From NCBI RefSeq assembly GCF_037078405.1, contig NZ_JAYMGZ010000001.1, positions 248,001 to 312,000 of the forward strand: a DNA stretch of 64,000 bases, in the 5' to 3' direction. The translations under genes were made by a program, and so were the position numbers. The notes under the pieces were generated by a model. It worked only from the letters and a program-made list of their open reading frames with translations, had not been told where the DNA came from and made no database searches. Below, in pieces: positions 1 to 8,716 of this stretch; position 1 is the first letter of the stretch; each line of letters opens with the position of its first letter. Source of the DNA: Haloarcula sp. DT43 (lineage in GTDB: Archaea > Halobacteriota > Halobacteria > Halobacteriales > Haloarculaceae).

Positions 1-2
1 CG

Positions 3-275
3 GTCACGTTGGAGAACTTCAGCGACATCATCCTCGCGAGCATGGTCAAGCGCGTCGACAACGCGGTGTACACGTCGGTCGAATCCGTCGTCAACGACAA
101 CTTCGAGGGTGGGGCGGTGAACACGCTCGGCCTCGAACAGAACGGCGTCGAGGCGGTGTACGGCCAGCAGCTCGGCTCGGAAATCCCACAGAGCGTCAAA
201 GACGAGGTGTCCGAGGTCCGCCAGAGCATCATCGACGGCGACATCAGCGTGCCGACCGACCCCGGCAACGTCTGA
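3..275 (+). CDS. BMP family ABC transporter substrate-binding protein (C-terminal part)
   Basis: The frame is open from the first bases of the window and ends with TGA at 273-275, so this is the last ~90 residues of a longer gene. The tail resembles the C-terminus of BMP/Med/PnrA-type lipoproteins (conserved NTLGLEQNGV segment followed by a helix ending in DGDISVP). The next three genes on the same strand encode an ATPase and two permeases of the matching importer class, which supports the assignment. In this family the protein captures nucleosides or related ligands outside the membrane. The ligand here is inferred, not shown. Confidence 0.8.
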   Translation, partial: VTLENFSDIILASMVKRVDNAVYTSVESVVNDNFEGGAVNTLGLEQNGVEAVYGQQLGSEIPQSVKDEVSEVRQSIIDGDISVPTDPGNV

Positions 276-359
276 CCGGCCGACCACGCGCGGACGCATA
301 TTTTTGCCAGACCTGTGGAACCGTGAAGTTAAAACTACGGGCAGTTAACGGCTCTGAGT

Positions 360-1916
360 ATGGAACAGGCCGTCCACCTCGATGGTATCACGAAGCGGTT
401 CCCGGGGGTCGTGGCGAACGACGACGTCGACCTGGCGGTCGAGAAGGGGACGGTTCACGCACTGCTCGGCGAGAACGGTGCGGGCAAGACTACCCTGATG
501 AACGTCCTCTACGGGCTCTACCAGCCCACGGAGGGGACGGTCAACGTACACGGCGAGGCAAAGCAGTTCGACTCGCCACGCGACGCAATCGACGAGGGCG
601 TCGGCATGATTCACCAGCACTTCATGCTGGTCGACCCGATGACCGTCACCGAGAACATCACGCTCGGCAACGAGCCCCGCAAGTGGCTGGGGCTCACTGT
701 CGACCGCGAGCAGTCCCGCCGAGAGGTCCGTGACCTGTCCGAACGGTACGGGTTCGACGTCGACCCCGACGCCCGCATCGAAGACGTCGGCGTCGGCGTC
801 CAGCAGCGCGTCGAGATTCTGAAGGCGCTGTACCGCGGCGCGGACGTCCTGATTCTGGACGAGCCGACCGCGGTGCTGACCCCGCAGGAGGTCGACGACC
901 TCTTTCGCGTCCTCGAAGAGCTGACAGACCAGGGGAAGACGATAATCTTCATCACGCACAAGCTCGGCGAGGCGATGGAGGCCGCCGACGACATCACCGT
1001 CCTGCGGGAGGGCAGAAACGTCGGGACGGTGCCGGCCGACGACATCACCCGCGAGGAACTGGCCGAGATGATGGTCGGCCGCGAGGTGTTGCTCGACCTC
1101 GACCGCGAGCCTGCCGAGCCGGGTCGGGCGGTTCTCGACGTCGAGGACCTCGTCGTGGAGGACGACCGGGGCGTCCGCGCCGTCGACGGGGTCTCGCTGG
1201 ACGTCCGGGCCGGCGAGGTGCTGGGCATCGCCGGCGTCGACGGGAACGGGCAGTCGGAGCTGGTCGAGGCGATAACCGGACTCCAGGTGCCCGACGAGGG
1301 CACCATCACGTACGACGGCGTCGACCGGACCACCGACAGCCGACGCGAGCGCATCGACGCCGGGATGGCCTACATCCCGGAGGACCGCCAGGAGCGGGGC
1401 CTGGTGATGGACTTCGACCTCGTCGAGAACGGCCTGCTGGGGAGCCAGCACGCGGCCGACTACACCTCGAACGGCCGCATCGACTGGGACTACACGCGCG
1501 ACCACGCCGAGGAGATAATCGAGGAGTACGACGTGCGGCCCCCGAACGCCGACGCCGACGCGAAGTCCTTCTCGGGCGGGAACCAGCAGAAGTTCGTCGT
1601 CGGCCGGGAGTTCGCGCGTGACCCCCGGCTCGTCGTCGCCTCCCACCCCACTCGCGGCGTCGACGTGGGGTCGATGGAGTTCATCCACGACCGCATCAAC
1701 GCCCTCCGGGAAGCGGGCCGGGCCGTGTTGCTCATCTCCTCGAACCTCGACGAGGTCCAGTCGCTCTCGGACCGCCTCGCGGTCATCTACGAGGGCGATA
1801 TCGTCGACGTCGTCGACCCCGAGCGCGTGACCGAGGAACAGCTCGGACTGCTGATGGCGGGCCAGCAACCCGACGCCGTCCCGACCATCGCGGCCGACGG
1901 GGAGGGCCACCGATGA
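360..1916 (+). CDS. ABC transporter ATP-binding protein, sugar/nucleoside type (two ATPase domains)
   Basis: 518 residues with two fused ABC ATPase domains, as in RbsA/MglA and YufO/NupO. Domain 1 (about residues 1-230) has Walker A GENGAGKTT, a signature-like VGVGVQQRVEI and Walker B LILDEPTAVL. Domain 2 (about 255-500) has a degenerate P-loop (GVDGNGQSEL) and signature FSGGNQQKFVV, the usual asymmetry of this family. It energises uptake with the two permeases that follow; the downstream permease start overlaps its stop by 4 nt (ATGA), indicating one operon with the BMP protein upstream. A TATA-like AT-rich stretch lies in the 84-nt gap before the start, so an internal promoter is possible. 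Confidence 0.93.
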   Translation: MEQAVHLDGITKRFPGVVANDDVDLAVEKGTVHALLGENGAGKTTLMNVLYGLYQPTEGTVNVHGEAKQFDSPRDAIDEGVGMIHQHFMLVDPMTVTENITLGNEPRKWLGLTVDREQSRREVRDLSERYGFDVDPDARIEDVGVGVQQRVEILKALYRGADVLILDEPTAVLTPQEVDDLFRVLEELTDQGKTIIFITHKLGEAMEAADDITVLREGRNVGTVPADDITREELAEMMVGREVLLDLDREPAEPGRAVLDVEDLVVEDDRGVRAVDGVSLDVRAGEVLGIAGVDGNGQSELVEAITGLQVPDEGTITYDGVDRTTDSRRERIDAGMAYIPEDRQERGLVMDFDLVENGLLGSQHAADYTSNGRIDWDYTRDHAEEIIEEYDVRPPNADADAKSFSGGNQQKFVVGREFARDPRLVVASHPTRGVDVGSMEFIHDRINALREAGRAVLLISSNLDEVQSLSDRLAVIYEGDIVDVVDPERVTEEQLGLLMAGQQPDAVPTIAADGEGHR

Positions 1917-3190
1917 GCGACGACGGCCCGCAGTCCGGCGGCGACGACACGACGCCGGGGTCGGACGACCGGTGGTCACAGTACCGACAGCGGCTCATCA
2001 GGCTGGGCCAGACCTCGGTCGGCGAGCGGATTCTCATCGCCGTCTCGGCGCTGTTGCTCTCTATCGTCGTCGGGACGGTCATCGTCACCGCGGCGGGCCT
2101 GCTTGCGACCTGTCGGTCCCCGGCATTGACGTTCGGCGCTACGACGCTGTGTTACGACCCCTTCTACGTGTTCAACCGGCTGTTCCTCGGCGCGCTGGGC
2201 GACCCCTTCGCCGGCGGCTGGTCGCCGCTGAACGCCCAGTTTGCGGCGACGCTCCGGGAGACGACGATTCTCGTGTTCACCGGGCTGTCGGTCGCGCTGG
2301 CGTTCCGCGCGGGCATCTTCAACATCGGGACGCAGGGCCAGCTCATCGTCGGCGCGCTGGCCACGGCGCTGACGGTGCTGTGGGCCGGCTCGCTGGTCTC
2401 CGGGACGCTCGCGCTCGTGCTCCTCATCCCGCTCGGGCTGGTCGCCGGCGCGGTCGGCGGCGGCTTCTACGGGGCGATTCCGGGGGCACTGAAGGCCTAC
2501 GCCGACGCCAACGAGGTCATCACCACTATCATGCTCAACTTCGTCGCGGTGCGGGTGACGCTGTATCTCGTCCGGAACCACTTCGCCGACCCCACGAGCC
2601 AGGCGACGCAGACGCGGACCCTCCCCGTCGAGGGCCAGTTCCCCTCGGTCCTGTTCGACCCGCGGACGGACTTCTCCCTGCTCGCGCTCCTGCTCGCGCT
2701 CGTGTTCGTCGGCGGCGTCTACTACCTGCTCGAACACACGGCCTTCGGCTACGACCTGCGGACCGCCGGCATCCAGCCCGCGGCCGCCGAGTACGGCGGC
2801 GTCAACTCCGCCCGGACCGTCCTCTCGTCGCTCACGCTGTCCGGCGCGCTGGCCGGCGTCGGCGGGGCCGTGTTCGTGATGATGACGCTGGGCAAATTCC
2901 AGACCGGCATCCCGAGCTACGGCTTCGACGGCATCACCGTCTCCATCCTCGCCGGCAACAACCCGATTGGGGCCGTCTTCGCCGCGCTCCTCTTTGGCGT
3001 CCTCAAGTCCGGCTCGAACGTGGTCGCGTTCGCCACCGACGCGCCGCCACAGCTCGTCGGCGTCCTCCGGGGGCTCATCATCCTGTTCGTCGCGATGCCG
3101 GAGTTCTTCCGCATCATCGGCCGTCGGCTCGCAACGAGCGAGCGCGACAGACAGCCCGCCGCGGCCGCCGGAGGTGGTGCCGATGACTGA
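1913..3190 (+). CDS. ABC transporter permease (YufP/NupP-like)
   Basis: 425 residues, strongly hydrophobic, of the BPD_transp_2 (branched-chain amino acid/sugar/nucleoside) permease superfamily. A short acidic cytoplasmic N-terminus precedes a first membrane segment near residues 38-60, a periplasm-facing loop, and then the conserved core with FRAGIFNIGTQGQLIVGA, characteristic of the nucleoside-type permease pair. The start ATG overlaps the ATPase stop by 4 nt. It should form the heterodimeric channel with the next gene. Substrate is inferred from family resemblance only. Confidence 0.92.
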   Translation: MSDDGPQSGGDDTTPGSDDRWSQYRQRLIRLGQTSVGERILIAVSALLLSIVVGTVIVTAAGLLATCRSPALTFGATTLCYDPFYVFNRLFLGALGDPFAGGWSPLNAQFAATLRETTILVFTGLSVALAFRAGIFNIGTQGQLIVGALATALTVLWAGSLVSGTLALVLLIPLGLVAGAVGGGFYGAIPGALKAYADANEVITTIMLNFVAVRVTLYLVRNHFADPTSQATQTRTLPVEGQFPSVLFDPRTDFSLLALLLALVFVGGVYYLLEHTAFGYDLRTAGIQPAAAEYGGVNSARTVLSSLTLSGALAGVGGAVFVMMTLGKFQTGIPSYGFDGITVSILAGNNPIGAVFAALLFGVLKSGSNVVAFATDAPPQLVGVLRGLIILFVAMPEFFRIIGRRLATSERDRQPAAAAGGGADD

Positions 3191-4247
3191 CGACGGCGTC
3201 GTGGCCAGGTTCTCCTCGGCGTCGGGGCGGCTATCCATCGCCGCCGTCGCGGTCGTCACGCTGGTCGCCCTCGCCGGCTTCGGCGTCTTCGCGCCGGCGT
3301 CGACGCCCGGCCAGATATTCTGGGTGCTGGCCTCGAAGTCGACGCTGTCCTCGACGCTGCGGCTCTCGGTTCCCATCGTGCTGGCCGCGCTGGGCGGCAT
3401 CTTCGCCGAGAAGAGCGGCATCATCAACATCGGGCTCGAGGGCCTGCTCATCATCTCCGCGTTCGCGGCCATCTTCGGGGCCGACGCGACCGGCTCGCTG
3501 TGGCTCGGCTTCCTCGTCGGCATCGTCGCTTCGACGCTGCTCGCCGGCGTGTTCGCCGCCGTCTGTATCGAGTTCCGTGCCGACCAGATAATCGCCGGGC
3601 TGGCCGTCTGGCTCATCGCGCTCGGGCTCGCTCCCTTCGCCTCGCAGGTGTTCTACGGCGGTCCCAACACCCAGAGCGTCGGCACCTTCGACACGATAAC
3701 CGTCCCGGGGCTGGCCGACCTGCCCTTCTTCGGCGCGCTGTTCGACGCCTCGCCCGCGGTGTACATCATGTTCCTCGCCGTGGCCGTCTCGTGGTACGTG
3801 CTGAACCGCACGACCTTCGGCCGCTGGGTCCGGGCCGCCGGCGAGAACCCGAAGGCGCTCGACACCGCCGGCGTCGACGTGTCCCGCGTCCGCTACGCCG
3901 CCGTCCTGCTGTCCGGCGTCTTCTCCGGGATGGGCGGGGCCGCGCTCGCCATCAACATCGGCCAGTTCACCGGCAACGGCCCGACGATGGTCAACGGCAA
4001 GGGGTTCATCGCCATCGTCGCCTACCTCTTTGGCAACTACAACCCGGTCGGGGCCCTGCTGTCGACCACGCTGTTTGCCGGCCTCGACGCCGTCCAGTTG
4101 CGCCTCCAGACGGCCGACGTCATCGCCGTCCCCGACTCGCTGGTCCAGACGATTCCGTTCGTCGCCGTCATCGTCGTCCTCGCCCTGGTGGGCCGGACCC
4201 GCCTGCCCGAAGCCGCCGGCGAGCACTACGAGTCCGGCGAGGAGTGA
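3183..4247 (+). CDS. ABC transporter permease (YufQ/NupQ-like)
   Basis: 354 residues, second BPD_transp_2 permease. The core motif EKSGIINIGLEGLLI is the partner version of the NIGTQGQL motif in the preceding gene. I chose the ATG at 3183, which overlaps the upstream stop by 8 nt; a longer open frame reaching upstream lies inside the previous gene and has atypical composition. It completes a four-gene importer: receptor, ATPase, two permeases. No other gene follows on this strand for 217 nt, so it is probably the last gene of the operon. Confidence 0.92.
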   Translation: MTDDGVVARFSSASGRLSIAAVAVVTLVALAGFGVFAPASTPGQIFWVLASKSTLSSTLRLSVPIVLAALGGIFAEKSGIINIGLEGLLIISAFAAIFGADATGSLWLGFLVGIVASTLLAGVFAAVCIEFRADQIIAGLAVWLIALGLAPFASQVFYGGPNTQSVGTFDTITVPGLADLPFFGALFDASPAVYIMFLAVAVSWYVLNRTTFGRWVRAAGENPKALDTAGVDVSRVRYAAVLLSGVFSGMGGAALAINIGQFTGNGPTMVNGKGFIAIVAYLFGNYNPVGALLSTTLFAGLDAVQLRLQTADVIAVPDSLVQTIPFVAVIVVLALVGRTRLPEAAGEHYESGEE

Positions 4248-4310
4248 GCGAGGCCTAATCTTCTCCGGACTTGCTTTTACGCAGCAGTAGAGCATGGTTA
4301 TTGAACGCGA

Positions 4311-4382
4311 ACAGCCAGAACGCCCCTTTCAGTCCTACCCGTGGATGACTACCCAAACTATGCTGGGTGGGCCTCTGGCTGT
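4311..4382. repeat. Inverted-repeat element upstream of leuS
   Basis: ACAGCCAGA at 4311-4319 is the exact reverse complement of TCTGGCTGT at 4374-4382. Just inside, GCCC (4322-4325) pairs with GGGC (4369-4372), giving an imperfect stem of about 13 pairs. A smaller hairpin, ACCCA (4351-4355) with TGGGT (4364-4368), sits in the loop. It ends 82 nt before the leuS ATG and has no convincing reading frame. It could be a structured leader of leuS, a terminator of the ABC operon or a small dispersed repeat; the sequence alone does not decide. Confidence 0.5.
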
Positions 4383-4464
4383 CCACGACCACAATCTCAC
4401 TCCGAGCCGCCACTCTTCATAGCCGAACACTGATGTGCGCGGGCGGCACACCACGAACTAGCAA

Positions 4465-7182
4465 ATGTCGCGCCGATACGACCACGCGCGGGTCCAGGAG
4501 TACTGGCAGCAGGTCTGGGAGCGGGAGGGCGTCTTCGAGTGCCCGCCCGACGCCGACGACCCGACCTACGTGCTGGGGATGTTCCCCTACACCTCCGGCT
4601 CGTTGCACATGGGACACATCCGGAACTACGCCATCACCGACGCGTACGCCCGGTATCGGCGGATGGCCGGCGACGAGGTGTTGCACCCGATGGGGTGGGA
4701 CGCCTTCGGCCTGCCGGCGGAGAACGCGGCCTACGAACGGGACACAGACCCCGAGTCCTGGACCCGGACCTGCATCGACCAGATGCGCGACGACCTCCGG
4801 GAGATGGGCTTTGGCTACGACTGGTCCCGGGAGATAACGACCTGTGACCCGGAGTACTACCAGTGGAACCAGTGGCTGTTCACGCGCTTCTACGACGAGG
4901 GGCTGGTCGAGTACGGCGCGGCGACGGTGAACTGGTGTCCGGACTGCGGGACGGTGCTCGCAGACGCGCAGGTCGAGACGCCGCCGGAAGCCGACGACGC
5001 CGGCACCGGCCACAGCCATACCCACGGTAGCGGCGTCTGCTGGCGCTGTGGCACGGGCGTCGAGCAGCGCGACCTCGACCAGTGGTTCTTCACCATCACA
5101 GACTACGCCGAGGACCTGTACGACGGGCTGGACGACCTGGAGGGGTGGCCCGACGGCGTCCGGGACAGCCAGCGCAACTGGATCGGCCGCCAGGAGGGCG
5201 CTCGCGTCACCTTCGACGTCGACCACGGCGACCACCCGACGGTCGACGCCTTCACCACCCGTCTCGACACCGCCTTCGGCGCGACGTACCTGGCGCTCTC
5301 GCCCGGTCACGACCTCGCGCGGGCGCTCGCTGCCGACGACGAGGCCGTCGCCGACTACGTGGAGTCGGTCGCCGCCACGGACGACGCCGGGATGAGCGGC
5401 GTCGAAACGGACCTCACGGCGACCCACCCCTACACCGGCGAGGAACTCCCCGTCTACGTCGCCGCGTACGTCCTCGACGACGTTGGCACGGGCGCGGTCA
5501 TGGGCGTACCGGCCCACAACGAGCAGGACCACGCCTTCGCCGCCGAACACGACCTGCCCGTCGAGCAGGCCGTCGAACCGGTCGACGGCAGCGGAACTGA
5601 CCTCCCGCACGCGCCATACAGCGACGACGGGATGCTCACGAACAGCGCCGGGTACGACGGCCTCGCCAGTTCGGCCGCCCGCGAGCGCCTGCGCGAACAC
5701 GACGCCGCCGAGTCCGCGGTGACCTACCGCCTGCGTGACTGGCTCATCTCGCGCCAGCGCTACTGGGGGACGCCCATCCCCGTCGTCCACTGCGACGACT
5801 GCGGCCACGTCCCGGTTCCCGAGGCGGACCTGCCCGTCGAACTGCCCGAGTACGTCAAGACGACGGGCAATCCGCTGGACGCCGCCGAGGAGTGGAAGCA
5901 GACGTCCTGTCCGGACTGCGGGGCCGACGCGGTGCGGGAGACGGACACGATGGACACGTTCGTCGACTCCTCGTGGTACTTCCTGCGCTACCTGTCGCCG
6001 CATGGCGAGGCCCAACAGGCCTCGGAACAGGCGAGCGGTGGAACCGCGAGCCACTTCGCGGACGCGCCCTTCGACCAGGCCACCGCCGACGAGTGGCTCC
6101 CGGTCGACGTGTACGTCGGCGGCGAGGAACACGCCGTCCTGCACCTGCTGTACATCCGCTTTTTCGCCCGCGCGCTCTCGGACATCGGCCTGCTGGACCG
6201 CGAGGAACCGGTCGAGCGGCTCATCAATCAGGGGACGGTGCTCCACGGCGGCGAGAAGATGTCCAAGTCGAAGGGCAACGACATCGCGCCCCACGAGTAC
6301 GGGGCCGAGACGACGCGGCTGTTCGTCCTCTCGGCGGCCCACCCCTCCCAGGACTTCGAGTGGACCGTCAAGGACGTCTCGACGGCCTACGACTTCCAGC
6401 AGACGCTGTACCGGCTCGTCACGGAGTACGTCGACCGAGCCGAGACCCGGACCGAGAGCGCCGACCACGACGCGTACCTGGAGCGGGAAATCGACCGGAC
6501 CATCGCGGCCGTCACCGAGGAGTACGAGCGCTTCCGGTTCCACCGCGTCGTCAGCGAGCTCCAGCGGTTCGCCCGCCTGCTGGGCCGCTATGCGGGCTAC
6601 GACCGGCCCTACCAGTTCGCCTACGGCCGGGGGCTGCGGGTGCTGGCTGGCCTGGTCGCCCCCATCGCGCCGTTCCTGGCCGAGGAGATGTGGCAACTGC
6701 TCGACGAGGACGGTCTCGTCGCCGAGAGCCGGTGGCCGGAGCCGCTGGGGGACGTCGACGACTACCGCATCGAGCGCCAGGTCGTCCGCCGGACCCTCGA
6801 CGACGTCCGCGAGATAACGGAGGTCGTCGACATCGACGCGCCGAACGAAATCGAACTGGTCGTCGCCGCCGACTGGAAGTACCGGGCCTACGGCATCGCC
6901 CGCGAGTCAGACCCCGACGACGCCATCGTCGGCGAAATCATGGCCGACGAGCGCATCAAACAGCACGGCGACGCCGCCGCCGAGTTCGCCGACCGCCTGG
7001 CCGACCGCGGCGCGGGACTCGAACCGATAATCGACGGCGCGCGCGAACTCGACGTGCTCCGGCAGGCCGCGTGGCTGTTCGAAGACGAGTTCGACTGCGA
7101 CGTGGTCGTCCGGCGGGCCGAACCCGACGACGACCTCGCGGCCAAGGCCCGGCCGAACAAGCCCGCGATTCACATCTCCTGA
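4465..7182 (+). CDS. leuS: Leucine-tRNA ligase
   Basis: 905-residue class I aminoacyl-tRNA synthetase that charges tRNA-Leu. The HIGH-box equivalent is HMGH in the N-terminal Rossmann fold (about residue 50), followed by GWDAFGLPAENAA. Cys-rich zinc-type pairs (CPDCG, CWRCG and later CDDCG, CPDCG) and the editing insertion follow. The KMSKS loop is intact as EKMSKSKGND (about residues 600-610). A DALR-type anticodon-binding domain ends the protein. Length fits LeuRS of about 860-960. The ATG at 4465 gives the conserved N-terminus. It converges on the next gene with no bases between the stops. Confidence 0.97.
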   Translation: MSRRYDHARVQEYWQQVWEREGVFECPPDADDPTYVLGMFPYTSGSLHMGHIRNYAITDAYARYRRMAGDEVLHPMGWDAFGLPAENAAYERDTDPESWTRTCIDQMRDDLREMGFGYDWSREITTCDPEYYQWNQWLFTRFYDEGLVEYGAATVNWCPDCGTVLADAQVETPPEADDAGTGHSHTHGSGVCWRCGTGVEQRDLDQWFFTITDYAEDLYDGLDDLEGWPDGVRDSQRNWIGRQEGARVTFDVDHGDHPTVDAFTTRLDTAFGATYLALSPGHDLARALAADDEAVADYVESVAATDDAGMSGVETDLTATHPYTGEELPVYVAAYVLDDVGTGAVMGVPAHNEQDHAFAAEHDLPVEQAVEPVDGSGTDLPHAPYSDDGMLTNSAGYDGLASSAARERLREHDAAESAVTYRLRDWLISRQRYWGTPIPVVHCDDCGHVPVPEADLPVELPEYVKTTGNPLDAAEEWKQTSCPDCGADAVRETDTMDTFVDSSWYFLRYLSPHGEAQQASEQASGGTASHFADAPFDQATADEWLPVDVYVGGEEHAVLHLLYIRFFARALSDIGLLDREEPVERLINQGTVLHGGEKMSKSKGNDIAPHEYGAETTRLFVLSAAHPSQDFEWTVKDVSTAYDFQQTLYRLVTEYVDRAETRTESADHDAYLEREIDRTIAAVTEEYERFRFHRVVSELQRFARLLGRYAGYDRPYQFAYGRGLRVLAGLVAPIAPFLAEEMWQLLDEDGLVAESRWPEPLGDVDDYRIERQVVRRTLDDVREITEVVDIDAPNEIELVVAADWKYRAYGIARESDPDDAIVGEIMADERIKQHGDAAAEFADRLADRGAGLEPIIDGARELDVLRQAAWLFEDEFDCDVVVRRAEPDDDLAAKARPNKPAIHIS

Positions 7183-7626
7183 CTACTCGCCTGCGGCCGT
7201 ATCGCGGGCGGCCTCGTGGGCGTCGGTCACCGCGCCGACCAGTTCCTCCCGCTGGTCGTGGTGTATCAGGTGAGACCGACAGTCACAGTCGGAACAGCCG
7301 AAGGCGTCGACGCGGTCGAACCCATCGGCCGTCGGACCGTCGACCCGCCGGGCGACGGCACACTCGACGTCGGCCTCGGTCGTGACGACCCGCTCGACGG
7401 TCGTCGCCGCGTCGCCCAGTAGGTAGTCGACGTGCCAGTGCCGGGTGTCGTTGTCGCCGGCGGCGACCGCGCGGTGGCGGTCGATGCGGCCGAACCCGCC
7501 GCTGCCCAGCGCGCTTCCGGTGTAGGCGTACCAGCCCGCCGGGAACGCGACGTCCCCGAGCGCGCCGACGGTAATGGGCCCGTCGGCGTCCCGTTCGAGC
7601 ACCAGCGTGTAGGTGCCGCCGGCCAT
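7183..7626 (-). CDS. DUF123 / GIY-YIG-like domain protein
   Basis: 147 residues. The motif GWYAYTGSALGSGGFGRIDR, followed by an RH and a HWHVDYLL segment, matches DUF123, a GIY-YIG-related domain sometimes fused to endonuclease III. A Cys cluster (CSDCDCRSH) near the C-terminus is typical of the family. Biochemical role is not established; a link to DNA repair is only suggested by those fusions. Its stop codon abuts the leuS stop, and a 6-nt gap separates its start from the small gene upstream on the same strand, suggesting a two-gene unit. Confidence 0.8.
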   Translation of the reverse strand: MAGGTYTLVLERDADGPITVGALGDVAFPAGWYAYTGSALGSGGFGRIDRHRAVAAGDNDTRHWHVDYLLGDAATTVERVVTTEADVECAVARRVDGPTADGFDRVDAFGCSDCDCRSHLIHHDQREELVGAVTDAHEAARDTAAGE

Positions 7627-7632
7627 CCCCGC

Positions 7633-7923
7633 TTACGCCCCGATGTCGGGGTCGGCCGCGAGGTCGCCGAAGCCGTCGATGCGGAACGCCCGGGAGTCGG
7701 TGCAGTCCTCGGTCTCGGCGGCGAGTTCGCCGACGACCCAGTTGAACCGGCGGCCGAACCCGTCGTAGGGCGCGGCCGCGAGCAGGTCGGTGACGCGGTC
7801 GGCTGTCAGGTCCTCGTCGTACTCCTCGGCGAAGGCGGCGACGTTCTCGGCGGCTGTCTGTGCGGTCTCGTCGTCGGTCTCGTCGGCGAACGCCGTAGCG
7901 AGCGCGTCGGTGAGTTCGGACAT
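7633..7923 (-). CDS. Small conserved haloarchaeal protein of unknown function
   Basis: 96 residues, very acidic, predicted soluble and mostly helical, with a GFGRRFNWVVGELA segment as its most distinctive stretch. The start ATG at 7923 fits the codon-bias boundary and lies 27 nt from the divergent upstream transcript region of the rhomboid gene. It is transcribed toward the DUF123 gene, 6 nt downstream. I do not recognise a function. Confidence 0.7.
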   Translation of the reverse strand: MSELTDALATAFADETDDETAQTAAENVAAFAEEYDEDLTADRVTDLLAAAPYDGFGRRFNWVVGELAAETEDCTDSRAFRIDGFGDLAADPDIGA

Positions 7924-8004
7924 ACCCGGCCTAACGCGGCGCTGCCACGTATGCGTTCTGAAACGCCGAGCGGTTCTTGTACCGCGGGCGACAACACCGA
8001 CCAG

Positions 8005-8637
8005 ATGAAGTCGCTGCGTGAAAGCCCCACCGCGGTCACGCTGGCGGTCATCCTCGCCGTGTTCCTCGTCCAGCAGGCCGTCGGCGTGGTGACTGCCCCG
8101 CGGAGCCTGTTCGCCCTCTCGCCTCCGCTTCTCGGCCGCCCGTGGACGCTCGTCACCAGCGTGTACGCACACGCCGGCCTGCCTCATCTCCTCGCCAACG
8201 CCGTCGGGCTGGCGCTGGCCGGGATCGTCATCGAACGCCGGACGACGCCGCTCCGGTTCCACGCCTTCTTCGCCTCGACCGGCGCGCTCGCCGGCGTCGC
8301 GCAGGTCTCGGTGGCTAGCCTCCTCGGCCCACTCGTCCCCGGGATGGTCAGCTACGTCTCCGTGCTCGGGGCCAGCGGGGCGGTGTTTGCCCTCTTCGGG
8401 TACCTGCTCGCCGCCAACCGCCTGACCGACACCGTCGTCGGGGGGTTCGAACTCGCGCCGCGGGTCCAGTTGGCGCTGGCCGGCGTCGTCGCCGCCGCGA
8501 TAACCCTCGCCACTGCGAACCCCGGCGTCGCGCTCGTCGCACACTTCACCGGCCTCCTGCTCGGGTTCCTCGCCGGCCGCGTCCACCTGTTGCGGCCGTC
8601 GGACTCGCCGCACACGCCCGGGACCGCGAACTACTGA
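8005..8637 (+). CDS. Rhomboid family intramembrane serine protease
   Basis: 210 residues with about six membrane helices. Rhomboid hallmarks are present: HLLANAVGLALAG (the H-x3-N element of helix 2), the serine loop SVLGASGAVFALFGYLL (catalytic Ser in GASG) and a catalytic His in ALVAHFTGLLLGF. It should cleave membrane proteins within or near the bilayer. An in-frame ATG at 7951 would add 18 residues; I prefer 8005, just before the first hydrophobic helix. Expressed divergently from the small gene at 7633-7923. Confidence 0.85.
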   Translation: MKSLRESPTAVTLAVILAVFLVQQAVGVVTAPRSLFALSPPLLGRPWTLVTSVYAHAGLPHLLANAVGLALAGIVIERRTTPLRFHAFFASTGALAGVAQVSVASLLGPLVPGMVSYVSVLGASGAVFALFGYLLAANRLTDTVVGGFELAPRVQLALAGVVAAAITLATANPGVALVAHFTGLLLGFLAGRVHLLRPSDSPHTPGTANY

Positions 8638-8716
8638 CCGGGGCGGCTGGACGCTCCAGTCGGTGGCACACAATTGGTAGATGGTATCAAATAACCCGGC
8701 CACGTACAGTCACGGG

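Noticed and set aside
345-1979. Long open frame on the minus strand opposite the ABC ATPase
   Set aside because: It is an antisense shadow of the G/C-rich coding strand; its composition (Val, Asp, His, Arg-heavy without domains) fits no protein family.
4248-4464. tRNA or T-box-like leader for leuS
   Set aside because: No cloverleaf and no T-box features; T-boxes are bacterial. Only the inverted repeat is supported.
4417-6696. 759-residue open frame opposite leuS
   Set aside because: Antisense shadow produced by G/C-biased codons of leuS; no domain recognised.
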